A DNA stretch of 64,000 nt, taken from Firmicutes bacterium UBA2116. GTDB taxonomy: Bacteria > Bacillota > Clostridia > Tissierellales > Sedimentibacteraceae. The position numbers were made by a program, and so were the translations under genes. The stretch lies in NCBI GenBank assembly GCA_002331025.1, contig DCYG01000036.1:10061-74060 (forward strand). Direction: 5' to 3'. The stretch's first letter is position 1; every line of letters starts with the position of its first letter. The notes below the pieces were generated by a model. It ran no database searches and was not told where the DNA came from. It worked only from the letters and a program-made list of their open reading frames with translations. Below are positions 43,065-52,090 of the stretch, one piece after another.

Positions 43065-44369
43065 CTATTTCTCAAATACTGTTTGTTCTGTAACTTCTGT
43101 TTCTAATGCTTTTAATGCTTTTGTTAACAATTTTCTTCTGATATCTTTTTCTTCTTCCATTGTTAAGCTTGGATTTCCAAGCGGGTGAGGAATAGCTATT
43201 GTAGGAACTATTCTGTTAGCTCCAACCGTCAATGAAATAGGAACTACAGTACACATATGTACTACAGGAATTCCCGCTCTTTCAATTTCTTTAACCATCG
43301 TTGCACCGCAACGTGTACAGGTGCCTCAGGTTGATGTAAGTATAACCGCATCTACTCCGTCAGTCAATAGTTCTTTTGCAAATTCTTCAGCAAAAGCTTT
43401 TGAATTTTTAACAGCAGTTCCATTACCAACTGTTGTATAGAAGTATCTGTGAATGCTTCCGATTTTACCTTCTTTTTCAAACTCTCTCAAAACATCAACC
43501 GGCAATACTCTGTCCGGGTCTAAGTTAGCATACACAGGGTCATATCCGCCGTGAGCCGTAGCAAAGTCCTCTTCGGTTAAATCCATAATACCGTCAATAT
43601 CATATTTACCGTATTTTGAAGCACTTGATGATTCAATATGGTCAGGGTTTCCCTTCGGAACGATACCACCGGATGTAACTAAAGCAATTTTTGCCTTCGT
43701 AATATCTTTAACTGCAGGGTTTGGAGCAACTCTGTCAAAATCAGGCATAGGGAATTCTGTTTCAAATTCTTTACCGTTTAACTTTTTAATAAGCATATTG
43801 ACTGCTCTTCTGGAACCTCTTTCTTTTTCAAAGAAGTTTACTCTCTTACCGTTTGGCATGTAGCCTTCTTCTGCAGATGCACCAATTTTTTCTCCCTTTG
43901 CCAATTTAAGTGCAAGAGGAGCCATTTTTTTAACTGCATCTCTCATACCTGCTGCTGAATTTTTTGTAGAAACAATGTATATACTGTTCTTAAACATATC
44001 AGCACCGGGATTTTCCTGATACATTCCGCTGAGTACAGGAATGTTTAATTCATCCCTTACAGCCATAGCAATAGTTCCGCACGCAACACCATATCTTCCG
44101 GCATTAAATGCAGGGCCTGCTATAAATAAATCAGGGTTATATTTTTTAACCATATTGATTATTGTCTGCTTTGCTTCTTCAAGGTTTTCATTAAAATATG
44201 AGTCTCCGCAAATAATAGTAGCAACAATTTCAGCTTCTTCTCCGAATGCCTGTTGAAAAGCAAGGCCGGGACCAACAATGCCTTCTCTTACTTCAGCCGG
44301 AACATGAGCCATTTCTTCTCCGCCGATATTAGCAAAGAACTGGTTTATATAATGAACAACTTTTAACAT
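43065..44369 (-). CDS. grdB: Glycine reductase component B gamma subunit, selenoprotein (in-frame UGA = Sec348)
   Basis: A 434-residue selenoprotein. The frame runs from 44369 to a TGA at 43328-43326 and continues to 43065. The junction reads ILTSTUGTCTRCGATMVKEI, the conserved UxxCxxC site of GrdB. Sec attacks glycine bound as a Schiff base to the pyruvoyl group of the GrdE product, then the carboxymethyl group passes to GrdA. A conventional annotation would split this into a 347-residue protein and a 77-residue one. It follows grdE by 15 bases. Confidence 0.97.
43299..43313 (-). promoter_or_regulatory. Candidate SECIS hairpin in grdB
   Basis: Twelve bases after the UGA, the mRNA can form CGUUGC-GGU-GCAACG, a 6-bp stem with a tight loop. 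Position and size suit a bacterial selenocysteine insertion element read by SelB. I could not define an equally clear hairpin after the grdA UGA. Confidence 0.55.
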
Positions 44370-44384
44370 TTTTTCTCCTCCTTC

Positions 44385-45665
44385 CTATCTCGCACTTAAT
44401 TTATTGAAGCCCATTTCATTTGTAGCTCCTGTAATTACCTGAAGTTCTGCGGTGATACTTCCGTCTGCATGTAAGCTTCCATCGAATCCGCCTGCAATTA
44501 TATCTGCAACATCAGCATAACCGATTATTTTGTTCATAGGAGGAAGTTCAATAACTTCATTTGCATTACCGCCTGTTACAACTGCATCAGCACTGGCATC
44601 GGCATCTGCAAGTGATTGGGAAGACCCGTCTCTGCCTGCATATTCATCAGTTATAATAACTGTTTTAATTCCTTTTGCCTCTATTTTCTTGCAGTTCATA
44701 ATTAAGTCCGTGTCAGGATTTCCAAAACCTTCCTGCGAAATAATAACTCCGTCAACTCCTAAAAATTCAGCAAGCTTAGCACTCCAGTTAGAAGATCTTT
44801 CCTTATCCGCAAGATAAACATTTTCATTCGTAATAATAACACCTACAAAGTTTAATGTCTTGCCATGCTCTGCAAACAAGTCATGAATCACAGGATTATT
44901 TAAATGATGATATGTAGTATTTTTGTCACATGCAGATACGCAATTGCCGCTTACGATTGCTCCGTCCATTAATTCGGTCGGATAAATCATAGTTGTCAAT
45001 GATTGCTTTGCATCAACACCGTATACGTATGTATCGTGCATTAAGCCTTGGCTCTGAAGCATTAAGACATAAGCAACTCTCGGCAATTCGGGATACATTT
45101 TAAACCCTTCTATAATTGAAGGTGTTTCAAATGTTTCAACAACATCAGGAGTTAAGTTTCTTGCAAGCTCTCCAAGATAAATTGCTACCTTGTAGCCGGC
45201 AAATCGCAATGCTTTTTCATGTTCATGCTGTTTTAATCCATCAATCGGTTCACAAACCAAGACTAAATTATTTAGCTGTGAGAACGGCGTATACTCGGCT
45301 CCGGGTCCTGTCATGTCAATGATACCTTCCTGGAAGCCGACTATCTTACCTGTTGTAACAACAGCTGCACCTTTTAAAACATTAGTTTTTCCGGAACCGA
45401 CTGTTTCAACCTTATTCACCATGCCGGGGAATATTCCTCCGGGTCCTTGAACCTTAACTCTTGGCTCTATAACGTCCTTAACAGGCATTATACGGATGCT
45501 TTCACCGGGCTTAGCTAACTCAACATCAGCTGATTTAAAATTTTGATCTTCAAGAATTATTTGCCTTACTTCTTCCTTGTTAACATACAGTGTTTCATTT
45601 TCAATCTTTGACTCTGCTGCAAACTGTATGTCCTTAATAAAAATACTGCCTAATTCTAACTTCAA
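44385..45665 (-). CDS. grdE: Glycine reductase component B proprotein (alpha and beta subunits)
   Basis: A 426-residue proprotein that self-cleaves at Cys242 in SGNCVSACDKNTTYHH to give two subunits, the C-terminal one starting with a pyruvoyl group that binds the amino group of glycine. Length and cleavage site match glycine-type GrdE. First structural gene after grdX. Confidence 0.96.
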   Translation of the reverse strand: MKLELGSIFIKDIQFAAESKIENETLYVNKEEVRQIILEDQNFKSADVELAKPGESIRIMPVKDVIEPRVKVQGPGGIFPGMVNKVETVGSGKTNVLKGAAVVTTGKIVGFQEGIIDMTGPGAEYTPFSQLNNLVLVCEPIDGLKQHEHEKALRFAGYKVAIYLGELARNLTPDVVETFETPSIIEGFKMYPELPRVAYVLMLQSQGLMHDTYVYGVDAKQSLTTMIYPTELMDGAIVSGNCVSACDKNTTYHHLNNPVIHDLFAEHGKTLNFVGVIITNENVYLADKERSSNWSAKLAEFLGVDGVIISQEGFGNPDTDLIMNCKKIEAKGIKTVIITDEYAGRDGSSQSLADADASADAVVTGGNANEVIELPPMNKIIGYADVADIIAGGFDGSLHADGSITAELQVITGATNEMGFNKLSAR

Positions 45666-45699
45666 AAATTTTCACCTCCATAATTTCTTGCAATTTTAA

Positions 45700-46059
45700 T
45701 TATATATCTAACGCGCTTTCAAGCACTGTTAAATCAATTAATTTAAAATCTTCTATTATTTTATCTGTCAAATTTATTAGTTTATTCTTGTTAAATTTGT
45801 CATAAGCCATTATCGAATTTTCAATTATACATACTGAATCAAAATTTAATGTACCCTTATTTTCTGAAATTATGATAGATTTATAAGGTGTTTCATTTGG
45901 CTTTAAACTGCTTGATAACGGATGAGTTAAGAGTTCATGTCCTTCCTGGATCTTGTCCCTGACTTTGACAAGCACATCCCTGTAACTTCCTTCAATAAAC
46001 AGTACATTGCAATTATCCTTAAATTTTTGATATACCCAATCATTATTCGTTATTATCAT
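45700..46059 (-). CDS. grdX: GrdX protein
   Basis: A 120-residue protein from the ATG at 46059 (MIITNNDWVYQKFKD), preceded by GGGTGG; the longer frame adds 18 residues without family support. GrdX heads many grd operons; its function is not known. It is the first gene after the glycine riboswitch. Confidence 0.88.
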   Translation of the reverse strand: MIITNNDWVYQKFKDNCNVLFIEGSYRDVLVKVRDKIQEGHELLTHPLSSSLKPNETPYKSIIISENKGTLNFDSVCIIENSIMAYDKFNKNKLINLTDKIIEDFKLIDLTVLESALDI

Positions 46060-46170
46060 ACAACCACCCGTTAAAAATATAACTAATACAGACGCAATAC
46101 TCCCCTTGCTCAACAGAAAGGATGGACATCCTTCCTAAGTTTTTTAATAATCAGGAAGACCTTATTATAT

Positions 46171-46212
46171 AAAAAAGCAGCAAGGAAAATAAAAAATATT
46201 CTGCCTGCTGCT
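46171..46212 (-). terminator. Riboswitch-controlled terminator
   Basis: AGCAGCA/TGCTGCT (46206-46212 with 46176-46182) plus adjoining pairs, then six T. Its 5' arm runs into the CAGAG that closes the second aptamer, so glycine binding would prevent it forming. Confidence 0.8.
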
Positions 46213-46390
46213 CTGTATAAAACCTGAGAGTTTCCTCATATAATTATAATGAGTTGCCCCTACGGTGCTTTCGCTTTTCAGAGATTTGTCAGTATACGGT
46301 CCTTTTGCCTGAGAGCATCATCTATAATATGGCTAATATTAAATACTTACTCCTTCGGCGCTGTTAATTGTATAACAGTCTCTCCCGCAA
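46211..46390 (-). promoter_or_regulatory. Tandem glycine riboswitch
   Basis: Two aptamers in the leader of grdX. Aptamer 1 (about 46390-46290) has GCGGGAGAGACTG, GCGCCGAAGGAG and CTCTCAGGCAAAAGGACCG. Aptamer 2 (46283-46211) has CTCTGAAAAGC, GCACCGTAGGGGCAACTC, GAAACTCTCAGGTTTTATAC and the closing CAGAG. Paired aptamers bind glycine; with the downstream terminator this should be an ON switch for the glycine reductase operon. Confidence 0.95.
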
Positions 46391-46455
46391 ACTTCATCCA
46401 AACTATTCAATTTTATTTAATTATATATATAAACACATAAGAAATCAAGTAGTAT

Positions 46456-48081
46456 TTATGACTTTTTTTCATTTTTATTCGCAACCGCTTCAAGTATCGA
46501 TTCTGCTATATTTGTTGAATGATCGCCTATTCTTTCAAGATTGCTTATAATATCCAAAAATACTATTCCCGCGCTTGGTTCGCAAACAAAATTGTTCAAT
46601 CTTTCAATATGATTTTTTCTTAAATTTTTATACATTTCATCTATTATATCATCATTTGCTATTATTTTGTTACATTCATCACAATCCATGGTTGAAATAA
46701 CGGTTAAAGTTTCTTTATACATTTTTTTTGTTTCTTCAAACATTTCTCTTAGATCTTCATTTGCTTGGTCGGAAAAACTTACTTTGTTTTCAATTTTATC
46801 TAAAACTAATTCTCCGATATTGTCTGCATGGTCTCCGATTCTTTCGATATCGTTAATAGAATTTAACAATACAACCAATTTATCTTTTTCATAATTAGTT
46901 AAAGAAACTTTATCTAATTTTACCAAATACTCAATAGTTTTTTTATTTAATTCATTAACGCTTAATTCAATTTCAAATACCTTAAGGGCCGTTTCCTCAT
47001 CATTAGTAAAAAATGCTCTAATTGCCGTTTCAAATTCCTCAAGAGCCAAGTTTCCTAAATGCAGCACTTCCTTAGAGGCTTGTGTTAAGGCAATTGATGG
47101 AGTGACCAATAATCTGTCATCTATATATTTTGTAACTTGCTGCGTTTCATCACCATTATCTTTTATTAAAATTTGAGAAATTTTAACTAATAAATTTGCA
47201 AAGGGCAACATAATAACCACATTGATTATGTTAAAAAATATATGACCTGCCGCTATCTCTTGCGGAACATAATTGGGAACCATGTTAAATATTATCCATT
47301 CAACAGGTCCTCTTAAGAATATCATAAACAGCAGCGTACCCGAAATATTAAACAGCAAGTGAATTACAGCAGCTCTTTTTGCAGTTTTATTTGCTCCTAT
47401 ACTTGCTAGAAGTGCTGTGACACACGTACCTATATTTTGTCCGAAAACTATGGGAAATGCCTGCTCAAAGGTTATAACACCGGTTGTGGCAACAGCAATT
47501 AAAAGACCTGTGGTGGCACTGCTGCTTTGAAGAATCGCAGTTATAATAAATCCCACGAGTATTCCCAGGTATGGATTATTAAACTTAGTTATAAGTCCTG
47601 TAAACATAGGGTTGGATTGCAATGGCTTCATAGCATCACCCATTAATTTCATACCTATAAACAGAATACCAAAGCCTATTATAACCTCTGCAATACTTTT
47701 TATTTTTTTCTTTTTAGAAGCTAAATACATAAACACGCCGACACCAACCATAAATGTCGCAAATTGTGTTATATTTAATGACACTAAAAAAGCAGTAACA
47801 GTAGTACCGATGTTAGCACCCATTATAATTCCGACTGCTTGATTTAAATTCATTAATCCTGCATTTACAAAGCCAACCACCATAACCGTAGTAGCACTGC
47901 TGCTCTGAATTACACCTGTTACTAAGGCACCTACCAATACACCCATTAACCTGTTTTTTGTCAAGGCAGCTAAAATATCCTTCATTTTACTTCCGGCTGC
48001 TTTTTGAAGACCATCACTCATATAGCTCATTCCAAACAGGAATAACCCCAAGCCTCCAATTAAACTAATAGCAATACTCAT
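46456..48081 (-). CDS. Na/Pi cotransporter family protein (NptA-type with PhoU domain)
   Basis: A 541-residue protein with two Na/Pi cotransporter repeats in the membrane part, each containing QSSSATT (residues about 60-66 and 184-190), and a cytoplasmic helical PhoU-like region from about 340 on. Bacterial members move Na+ and phosphate, direction uncertain. It is upstream of, but not continuous with, the glycine riboswitch. Confidence 0.92.
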   Translation of the reverse strand: MSIAISLIGGLGLFLFGMSYMSDGLQKAAGSKMKDILAALTKNRLMGVLVGALVTGVIQSSSATTVMVVGFVNAGLMNLNQAVGIIMGANIGTTVTAFLVSLNITQFATFMVGVGVFMYLASKKKKIKSIAEVIIGFGILFIGMKLMGDAMKPLQSNPMFTGLITKFNNPYLGILVGFIITAILQSSSATTGLLIAVATTGVITFEQAFPIVFGQNIGTCVTALLASIGANKTAKRAAVIHLLFNISGTLLFMIFLRGPVEWIIFNMVPNYVPQEIAAGHIFFNIINVVIMLPFANLLVKISQILIKDNGDETQQVTKYIDDRLLVTPSIALTQASKEVLHLGNLALEEFETAIRAFFTNDEETALKVFEIELSVNELNKKTIEYLVKLDKVSLTNYEKDKLVVLLNSINDIERIGDHADNIGELVLDKIENKVSFSDQANEDLREMFEETKKMYKETLTVISTMDCDECNKIIANDDIIDEMYKNLRKNHIERLNNFVCEPSAGIVFLDIISNLERIGDHSTNIAESILEAVANKNEKKS

Positions 48082-48089
48082 AACTCCTC

Positions 48090-48560
48090 CTACATCATTT
48101 GTGGAAATCCAAATTGTCTTAAGGCCTCGTACATTACTATATTTACCGAGTTCGCCAAATTCAATGATCTTGCATGTTCATTATCTATCATCGGAATCTT
48201 AATCCTGTTTTCTTTAAAAGCTGAATGTATATAATCCGGAAGTCCGGCTGTTTCCTTGCCGAATAAAATATAACAACCCTCTGAATATTTAACATCTGTA
48301 TAAAATCTGCTTTCTTTGGTAGTCGCTATGAAAATGCGTTTATCCTTTATTGTTTCCTTAAACTCATCAAAATTTTCATAATAAGTTATATTTACCAAGC
48401 TCCAATAATCAAGTCCTGCTCTTTTCAGATACTTGTCCGTTACCGAAAAGCCAAGGGGCTTAATTAAATGAAGATTTGAACCCGTGGCCGCACACGTTCT
48501 TGCAATATTGCCTGTATTTTGCGGTATTTCCGGTTCAAATAACACTATATTTAATGGCAT
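48090..48560 (-). CDS. trmL: tRNA (cytidine(34)-2'-O)-methyltransferase
   Basis: A 156-residue SPOUT methyltransferase from the ATG at 48560 (AGGAG upstream). The short single-domain form shows PEIPQNTGNIARTCAATG, LFGKETAGLP and IPMIDNEHARSLNLANSVNIV, the knot motifs of TrmL. It modifies the wobble base of tRNA-Leu. Nine bases before the Na/Pi gene. Confidence 0.95.
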   Translation of the reverse strand: MPLNIVLFEPEIPQNTGNIARTCAATGSNLHLIKPLGFSVTDKYLKRAGLDYWSLVNITYYENFDEFKETIKDKRIFIATTKESRFYTDVKYSEGCYILFGKETAGLPDYIHSAFKENRIKIPMIDNEHARSLNLANSVNIVMYEALRQFGFPQMM

Positions 48561-48687
48561 TTTTTTCTCCTGTTCAATTAAGGGTTTATTTGAGTAATAA
48601 TTGTGATAAACCAAAAGTATTATATCACCGAATGTACATATATCAAAGACAAATTATATGTAATTTTTTGGCAATTGCAATTTTTTA

Positions 48688-49323
48688 TCACTTATTTTTA
48701 TTATTTCTAAAATAATTACAAATATTACTTACCCTGCAAGCTTCACATTTTGGATTTTGTGCTATGCACGTTTCGCGGCCGTGCGTGATCAAAAGGTGGT
48801 GCATAAGATGCCATTTATATTTAGGAAGCTTGGACATCATTTCATCAGATACTTTATCCGGAGTTGTTGCGGCAGAAAGTCCTATGCGCCTTGTAATCCT
48901 GAAAACATGAGTGTCCACAGGAAAGGCAGGTATTTTGAATGCCTCTACTAATACGACGGAAGCAGTCTTTCTGCCGACACCTGAAAGCGACATTAAATCT
49001 TCCATATTTTTCGGCACTTCTCCATTGTGTCTTTCTTTAAGTTCTCTTAGCATTTTATATATATTCTTAGCTTTGTTCTTATAAAGACCAATTTTTCTTA
49101 TTTTATTTTCTATTTCTTCCTGAGTAAGCTCTAAAAAACTGTCCAAATCAGGATATTGCTTGTACAAATCTTCCGTAACCTGATTAACGCTCTTATCTGT
49201 TGCTTGTGCGCTTAACATCGTAGAAACCAACAACTGAAACGGTGTTACATAATCGAGGCCGCATTTTGCATGCGGGTATGCTTCTTTTAATAATTCATAC
49301 GCTTTATCTGCTTTAGTCATCAC
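48688..49323 (-). CDS. nth: Endonuclease III
   Basis: A 211-residue base-excision DNA glycosylase/AP lyase. The helix-hairpin-helix ends in LSGVGRKTASVV (catalytic Lys), the catalytic Asp is in PVDTHVFRI, and the C-terminal [4Fe-4S] cysteines follow the C-x6-C-x2-C-x5-C pattern (CIAQNPKCEACRVSNIC). Its ATG overlaps the DUF503 stop by four bases. Confidence 0.96.
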   Translation of the reverse strand: MMTKADKAYELLKEAYPHAKCGLDYVTPFQLLVSTMLSAQATDKSVNQVTEDLYKQYPDLDSFLELTQEEIENKIRKIGLYKNKAKNIYKMLRELKERHNGEVPKNMEDLMSLSGVGRKTASVVLVEAFKIPAFPVDTHVFRITRRIGLSAATTPDKVSDEMMSKLPKYKWHLMHHLLITHGRETCIAQNPKCEACRVSNICNYFRNNKNK

Positions 49324-49601
49324 ATAACCTCCATTATATGATTGATTATTTCAACTCTTTCATCATTATCTATAAAATCAATTATTTTGGTTATCATTGA
49401 TTCACATAACGCCTTTTTATTTGAAACCACTGCAACACCAATCACAGATCTGTTCCATAAATCATTATAGTCCACTTCCGCTGCAGAGGCATTAAATCTT
49501 GCTTTAATTCTTTCAATTATACTTTTTATTACGTGTCTTTTTTCCTTTAAAGAATTTGCTTCGTATATAATAAGTTCTATTTCACATGTTCCGACAATCA
49601 T
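49320..49601 (-). CDS. DUF503 protein
   Basis: A 93-residue protein of the DUF503 (YlxP-like) family: VGTCEIELIIYEANSLKEKR, then VIKSIIERIKARFNASAAEV. Small alpha/beta fold of unknown role; relatives sit in nusA-infB-rbfA clusters and have been linked to ribosome assembly. It overlaps both queG and nth by four bases. Confidence 0.9.
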   Translation of the reverse strand: MIVGTCEIELIIYEANSLKEKRHVIKSIIERIKARFNASAAEVDYNDLWNRSVIGVAVVSNKKALCESMITKIIDFIDNDERVEIINHIMEVM

Positions 49602-50686
49602 AACTTAAGCTCCATTAATTTTATATATTCTTGTTTAATTTTATCATCCTCATATTTAAGCTTGCTATTCAATATATCACATGCATCTTCATTTTTTAGT
49701 TTTAACAGAGACCATGCTGCATATATTCTTATTAATTCGGAAGGATTGTCTAATTCTTCCTTGACGGTATCATACATGGACAATAACTGCAAATTTCCGA
49801 TTGCAATAAGCCCGTTTCTTTTCCAGACGCTTTTACCTCTCCAGCTTCCGGATAGATGTCCGTATCTTTTTATAAAATCCTTATTGCTTATATGCATTAA
49901 TTCCTTTAAATCTATCAGAAGCTCAGTATAATCATTTTGTGTGTTTTTTGAATAATTTACTTTATTTTTCGGACATACGAGCTGACATACATCACAGCCG
50001 TATATCTGGTTACTCATATTGTTCCTGTAATCAACCGGGATGTAATTTTTTGTCTGTGTCAAATAAGATACACACTTTTTTGAATTTAAACCGCCGCCTT
50101 TAAAAATTGCATTGTTGGGGCAGCTTCTGATGCATATATCGCAGTCTCCACAAATATTTCTGTAAATCGTTTCAGAGTCATCAAGTTCTAAATCCGTCAG
50201 AAGGTATCCGAGGTTTATAAATGAACCGTAGCTTTCATTTATTAAAAGAGTATTTTTACCGCAGCTTCCCAATTGAGCGTTTCTACATATTTCTTTGTCA
50301 ATCAGAGGTGATGTATCAACACATATAGCGTACTCAAAGCATTTATGCTTTTTTATTTCTTCTGCTAAATTATATAAAATACCGCTTAATTTTTTATGAT
50401 AGTCAATTCCGTATGAAGACACGCTTAATAGTCCCATATCCTTTGTTACCGGTTTTTTGTAACCCTCTGCATATGGAATACCTATTGCAATAATACTTTT
50501 ACACTCAGGGAATATATTTCTTACATCCAATCTTTTATTAATTTCATTTTCTTCAAATTCACTGTTATATTCTTTATCTGCCCTGTTAATCAGCAAGTCT
50601 TTTAAATATCCATAGTCCAGCAAAGATGTAAAACCAATTATATCTATTCCCATGGAATTTGCTATTTCTGTTATCTTTTGTTTCAT
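49598..50686 (-). CDS. queG: Epoxyqueuosine reductase
   Basis: A 362-residue cobalamin- and Fe-S-dependent enzyme for the last step of queuosine synthesis. It shows the N-terminal cobalamin-binding region, an acid/base Asp in CVDTSPLID, and two [4Fe-4S] sites, CGDCDICIRSCP and CDVCQLVCPKNK, followed by a HEAT-like tail. I prefer the Met at 50686 (MKQKITEIANSMGIDIIGF) over 50710; neither has a strong ribosome site. Confidence 0.93.
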   Translation of the reverse strand: MKQKITEIANSMGIDIIGFTSLLDYGYLKDLLINRADKEYNSEFEENEINKRLDVRNIFPECKSIIAIGIPYAEGYKKPVTKDMGLLSVSSYGIDYHKKLSGILYNLAEEIKKHKCFEYAICVDTSPLIDKEICRNAQLGSCGKNTLLINESYGSFINLGYLLTDLELDDSETIYRNICGDCDICIRSCPNNAIFKGGGLNSKKCVSYLTQTKNYIPVDYRNNMSNQIYGCDVCQLVCPKNKVNYSKNTQNDYTELLIDLKELMHISNKDFIKRYGHLSGSWRGKSVWKRNGLIAIGNLQLLSMYDTVKEELDNPSELIRIYAAWSLLKLKNEDACDILNSKLKYEDDKIKQEYIKLMELKL

Positions 50687-50730
50687 ATCTTTTACTCTAT
50701 AATACAACATAATTTATTATACCATATTCA

Positions 50731-50775
50731 CAAAAAAATAAAAGGTCATTCTTCAGCTACGCCTCAGAATGACCT
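50731..50775 (-). terminator. Terminator of the ptb-buk-vor operon
   Basis: A perfect 10-bp stem, AGGTCATTCT/AGAATGACCT (50743-50752, 50766-50775), is followed on the minus strand by a T-rich run. It lies 25 bases past the last gene of the operon. Confidence 0.9.
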
Positions 50776-50799
50776 AAGAGGGATATTTTTTTATTATAC

Positions 50800-51342
50800 T
50801 TAAGCCTTCACTGCTTCCGCACCTTTTAGCAACGCTTCTTTATTTAGCGGTACTAAGTGAGATTTTTCTTCACCGAATACTTTTACAAATGCCTGAAGCA
50901 CTGATTCTGTTTCTATCAGTTTAGCTAATTCAAGATATGCCCCTAACATAACCATGTTGGCTACCTTGGCATTTCCTAATTCCATTGCCAACTCATTAGC
51001 ATTTACATAGTAAGCATCTATATCTGTTCTTGTTGGTTTTGCATCTATTAATGATTTATTTATAATTAATTTTCCACCGGGAACCAACTCTTTTTCAAAT
51101 TTTGTCATAGAAGGCAGATTCATAACTATGGCTGCTGTACCATCTCTTGATATAAGTGGTGAACCAACTTCTTCATCAGATACAACCACTGCACAGTTAG
51201 CGGTACCACCCCTCATTTCAGGACCATAAGAAGGCATCCATGTTACGTTTCTGTTTTCAAGCATTCCTGCATATGCCAATAATTTACCGATAGCCATTAT
51301 ACCCTGACCACCGAATCCTGCCATTATTACTTTTTGTTCCAT
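50800..51342 (-). CDS. 2-Oxoacid:ferredoxin oxidoreductase, gamma subunit
   Basis: A 180-residue gamma-type subunit (VIMAGFGGQGIMAIGKLLA, then WMPSYGPEMRGGTANCAVVVS). GAGGAGGG lies between the frame's first Met and the Met at 51342, so I take the latter. It is the last of four subunits of a ferredoxin-reducing 2-oxoacid dehydrogenase. Confidence 0.93.
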   Translation of the reverse strand: MEQKVIMAGFGGQGIMAIGKLLAYAGMLENRNVTWMPSYGPEMRGGTANCAVVVSDEEVGSPLISRDGTAAIVMNLPSMTKFEKELVPGGKLIINKSLIDAKPTRTDIDAYYVNANELAMELGNAKVANMVMLGAYLELAKLIETESVLQAFVKVFGEEKSHLVPLNKEALLKGAEAVKA

Positions 51343-51343
51343 A

Positions 51344-52090
51344 CTATTTACCCTCCTCAAAATTTCTGAAGTTTCCTAACGGATAATACGGAATCATATT
51401 ATCTTTTAACCAATCCAATGCTTTAACAGGAGTTAATCCCCAGTTTGTAGGACATGTTGACAATACTTCAACTATAGCAAAACCTTCGCCTTTAATCTGA
51501 CATTCAAAAGCTCTTTTTATTGCTTTTTTTGCTTTTCTGATATTTGCCGGAGTATCTACGGATACTCTTTCTACAAACTTAGCTCCGTCTATAGTTGCCA
51601 ACATTTCTGATATTCTTATGGGTTTACCGCTCAGAGCTTCGTCCCTGCCTAAAGGTGATGTAGTGGTTTTTTGTCCTACTAATGTGGTAGGAGCCATTTG
51701 TCCGCCTGTCATACCGTATATAGCGTTGTTAACAAAAATTGTAGTGATTTTTTCAGCTCTGTGCGCTACATGCACTATTTCACCGGCACCGATCGATGCC
51801 AAGTCTCCGTCTCCCTGATATGAGAATACAACCTTGTCCGGAAAAACTCTTTTAATTCCTGTTGCTACGGCCGGCGCTCTACCGTGGGCAGCTTCCTGCA
51901 TGTCACAATTGAAATATTTATATGCCAATACTGAACATCCAACAGGAGCAACTCCGATTGTATCATCTAATACACCTAATTCAACCAAAGACTCTGCAAC
52001 TAATTTATGAATAACTCCATGAGTACATCCGGGGCAGTAGTGAAAAGGAACATCTGTTAAGCCCTTAGATTTTTCATATACCATTGTCAT
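51344..52090 (-). CDS. 2-Oxoacid:ferredoxin oxidoreductase, beta subunit (TPP-binding)
   Basis: A 248-residue subunit with HYCPGCTHG near residue 18 and the thiamine-pyrophosphate motif GDGDLASIGAGE followed by FVNNAIYGMTGGQ. Together with the alpha subunit it decarboxylates 2-oxoacids to acyl-CoA. Its ATG overlaps the alpha-subunit stop by one base. Confidence 0.94.
   Translation of the reverse strand: MTMVYEKSKGLTDVPFHYCPGCTHGVIHKLVAESLVELGVLDDTIGVAPVGCSVLAYKYFNCDMQEAAHGRAPAVATGIKRVFPDKVVFSYQGDGDLASIGAGEIVHVAHRAEKITTIFVNNAIYGMTGGQMAPTTLVGQKTTTSPLGRDEALSGKPIRISEMLATIDGAKFVERVSVDTPANIRKAKKAIKRAFECQIKGEGFAIVEVLSTCPTNWGLTPVKALDWLKDNMIPYYPLGNFRNFEEGK

Noticed and set aside
43326..43328. TGA splitting grdB into two genes
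   Set aside because: UGTCTRC is the conserved GrdB selenocysteine site and the frame continues without interruption.
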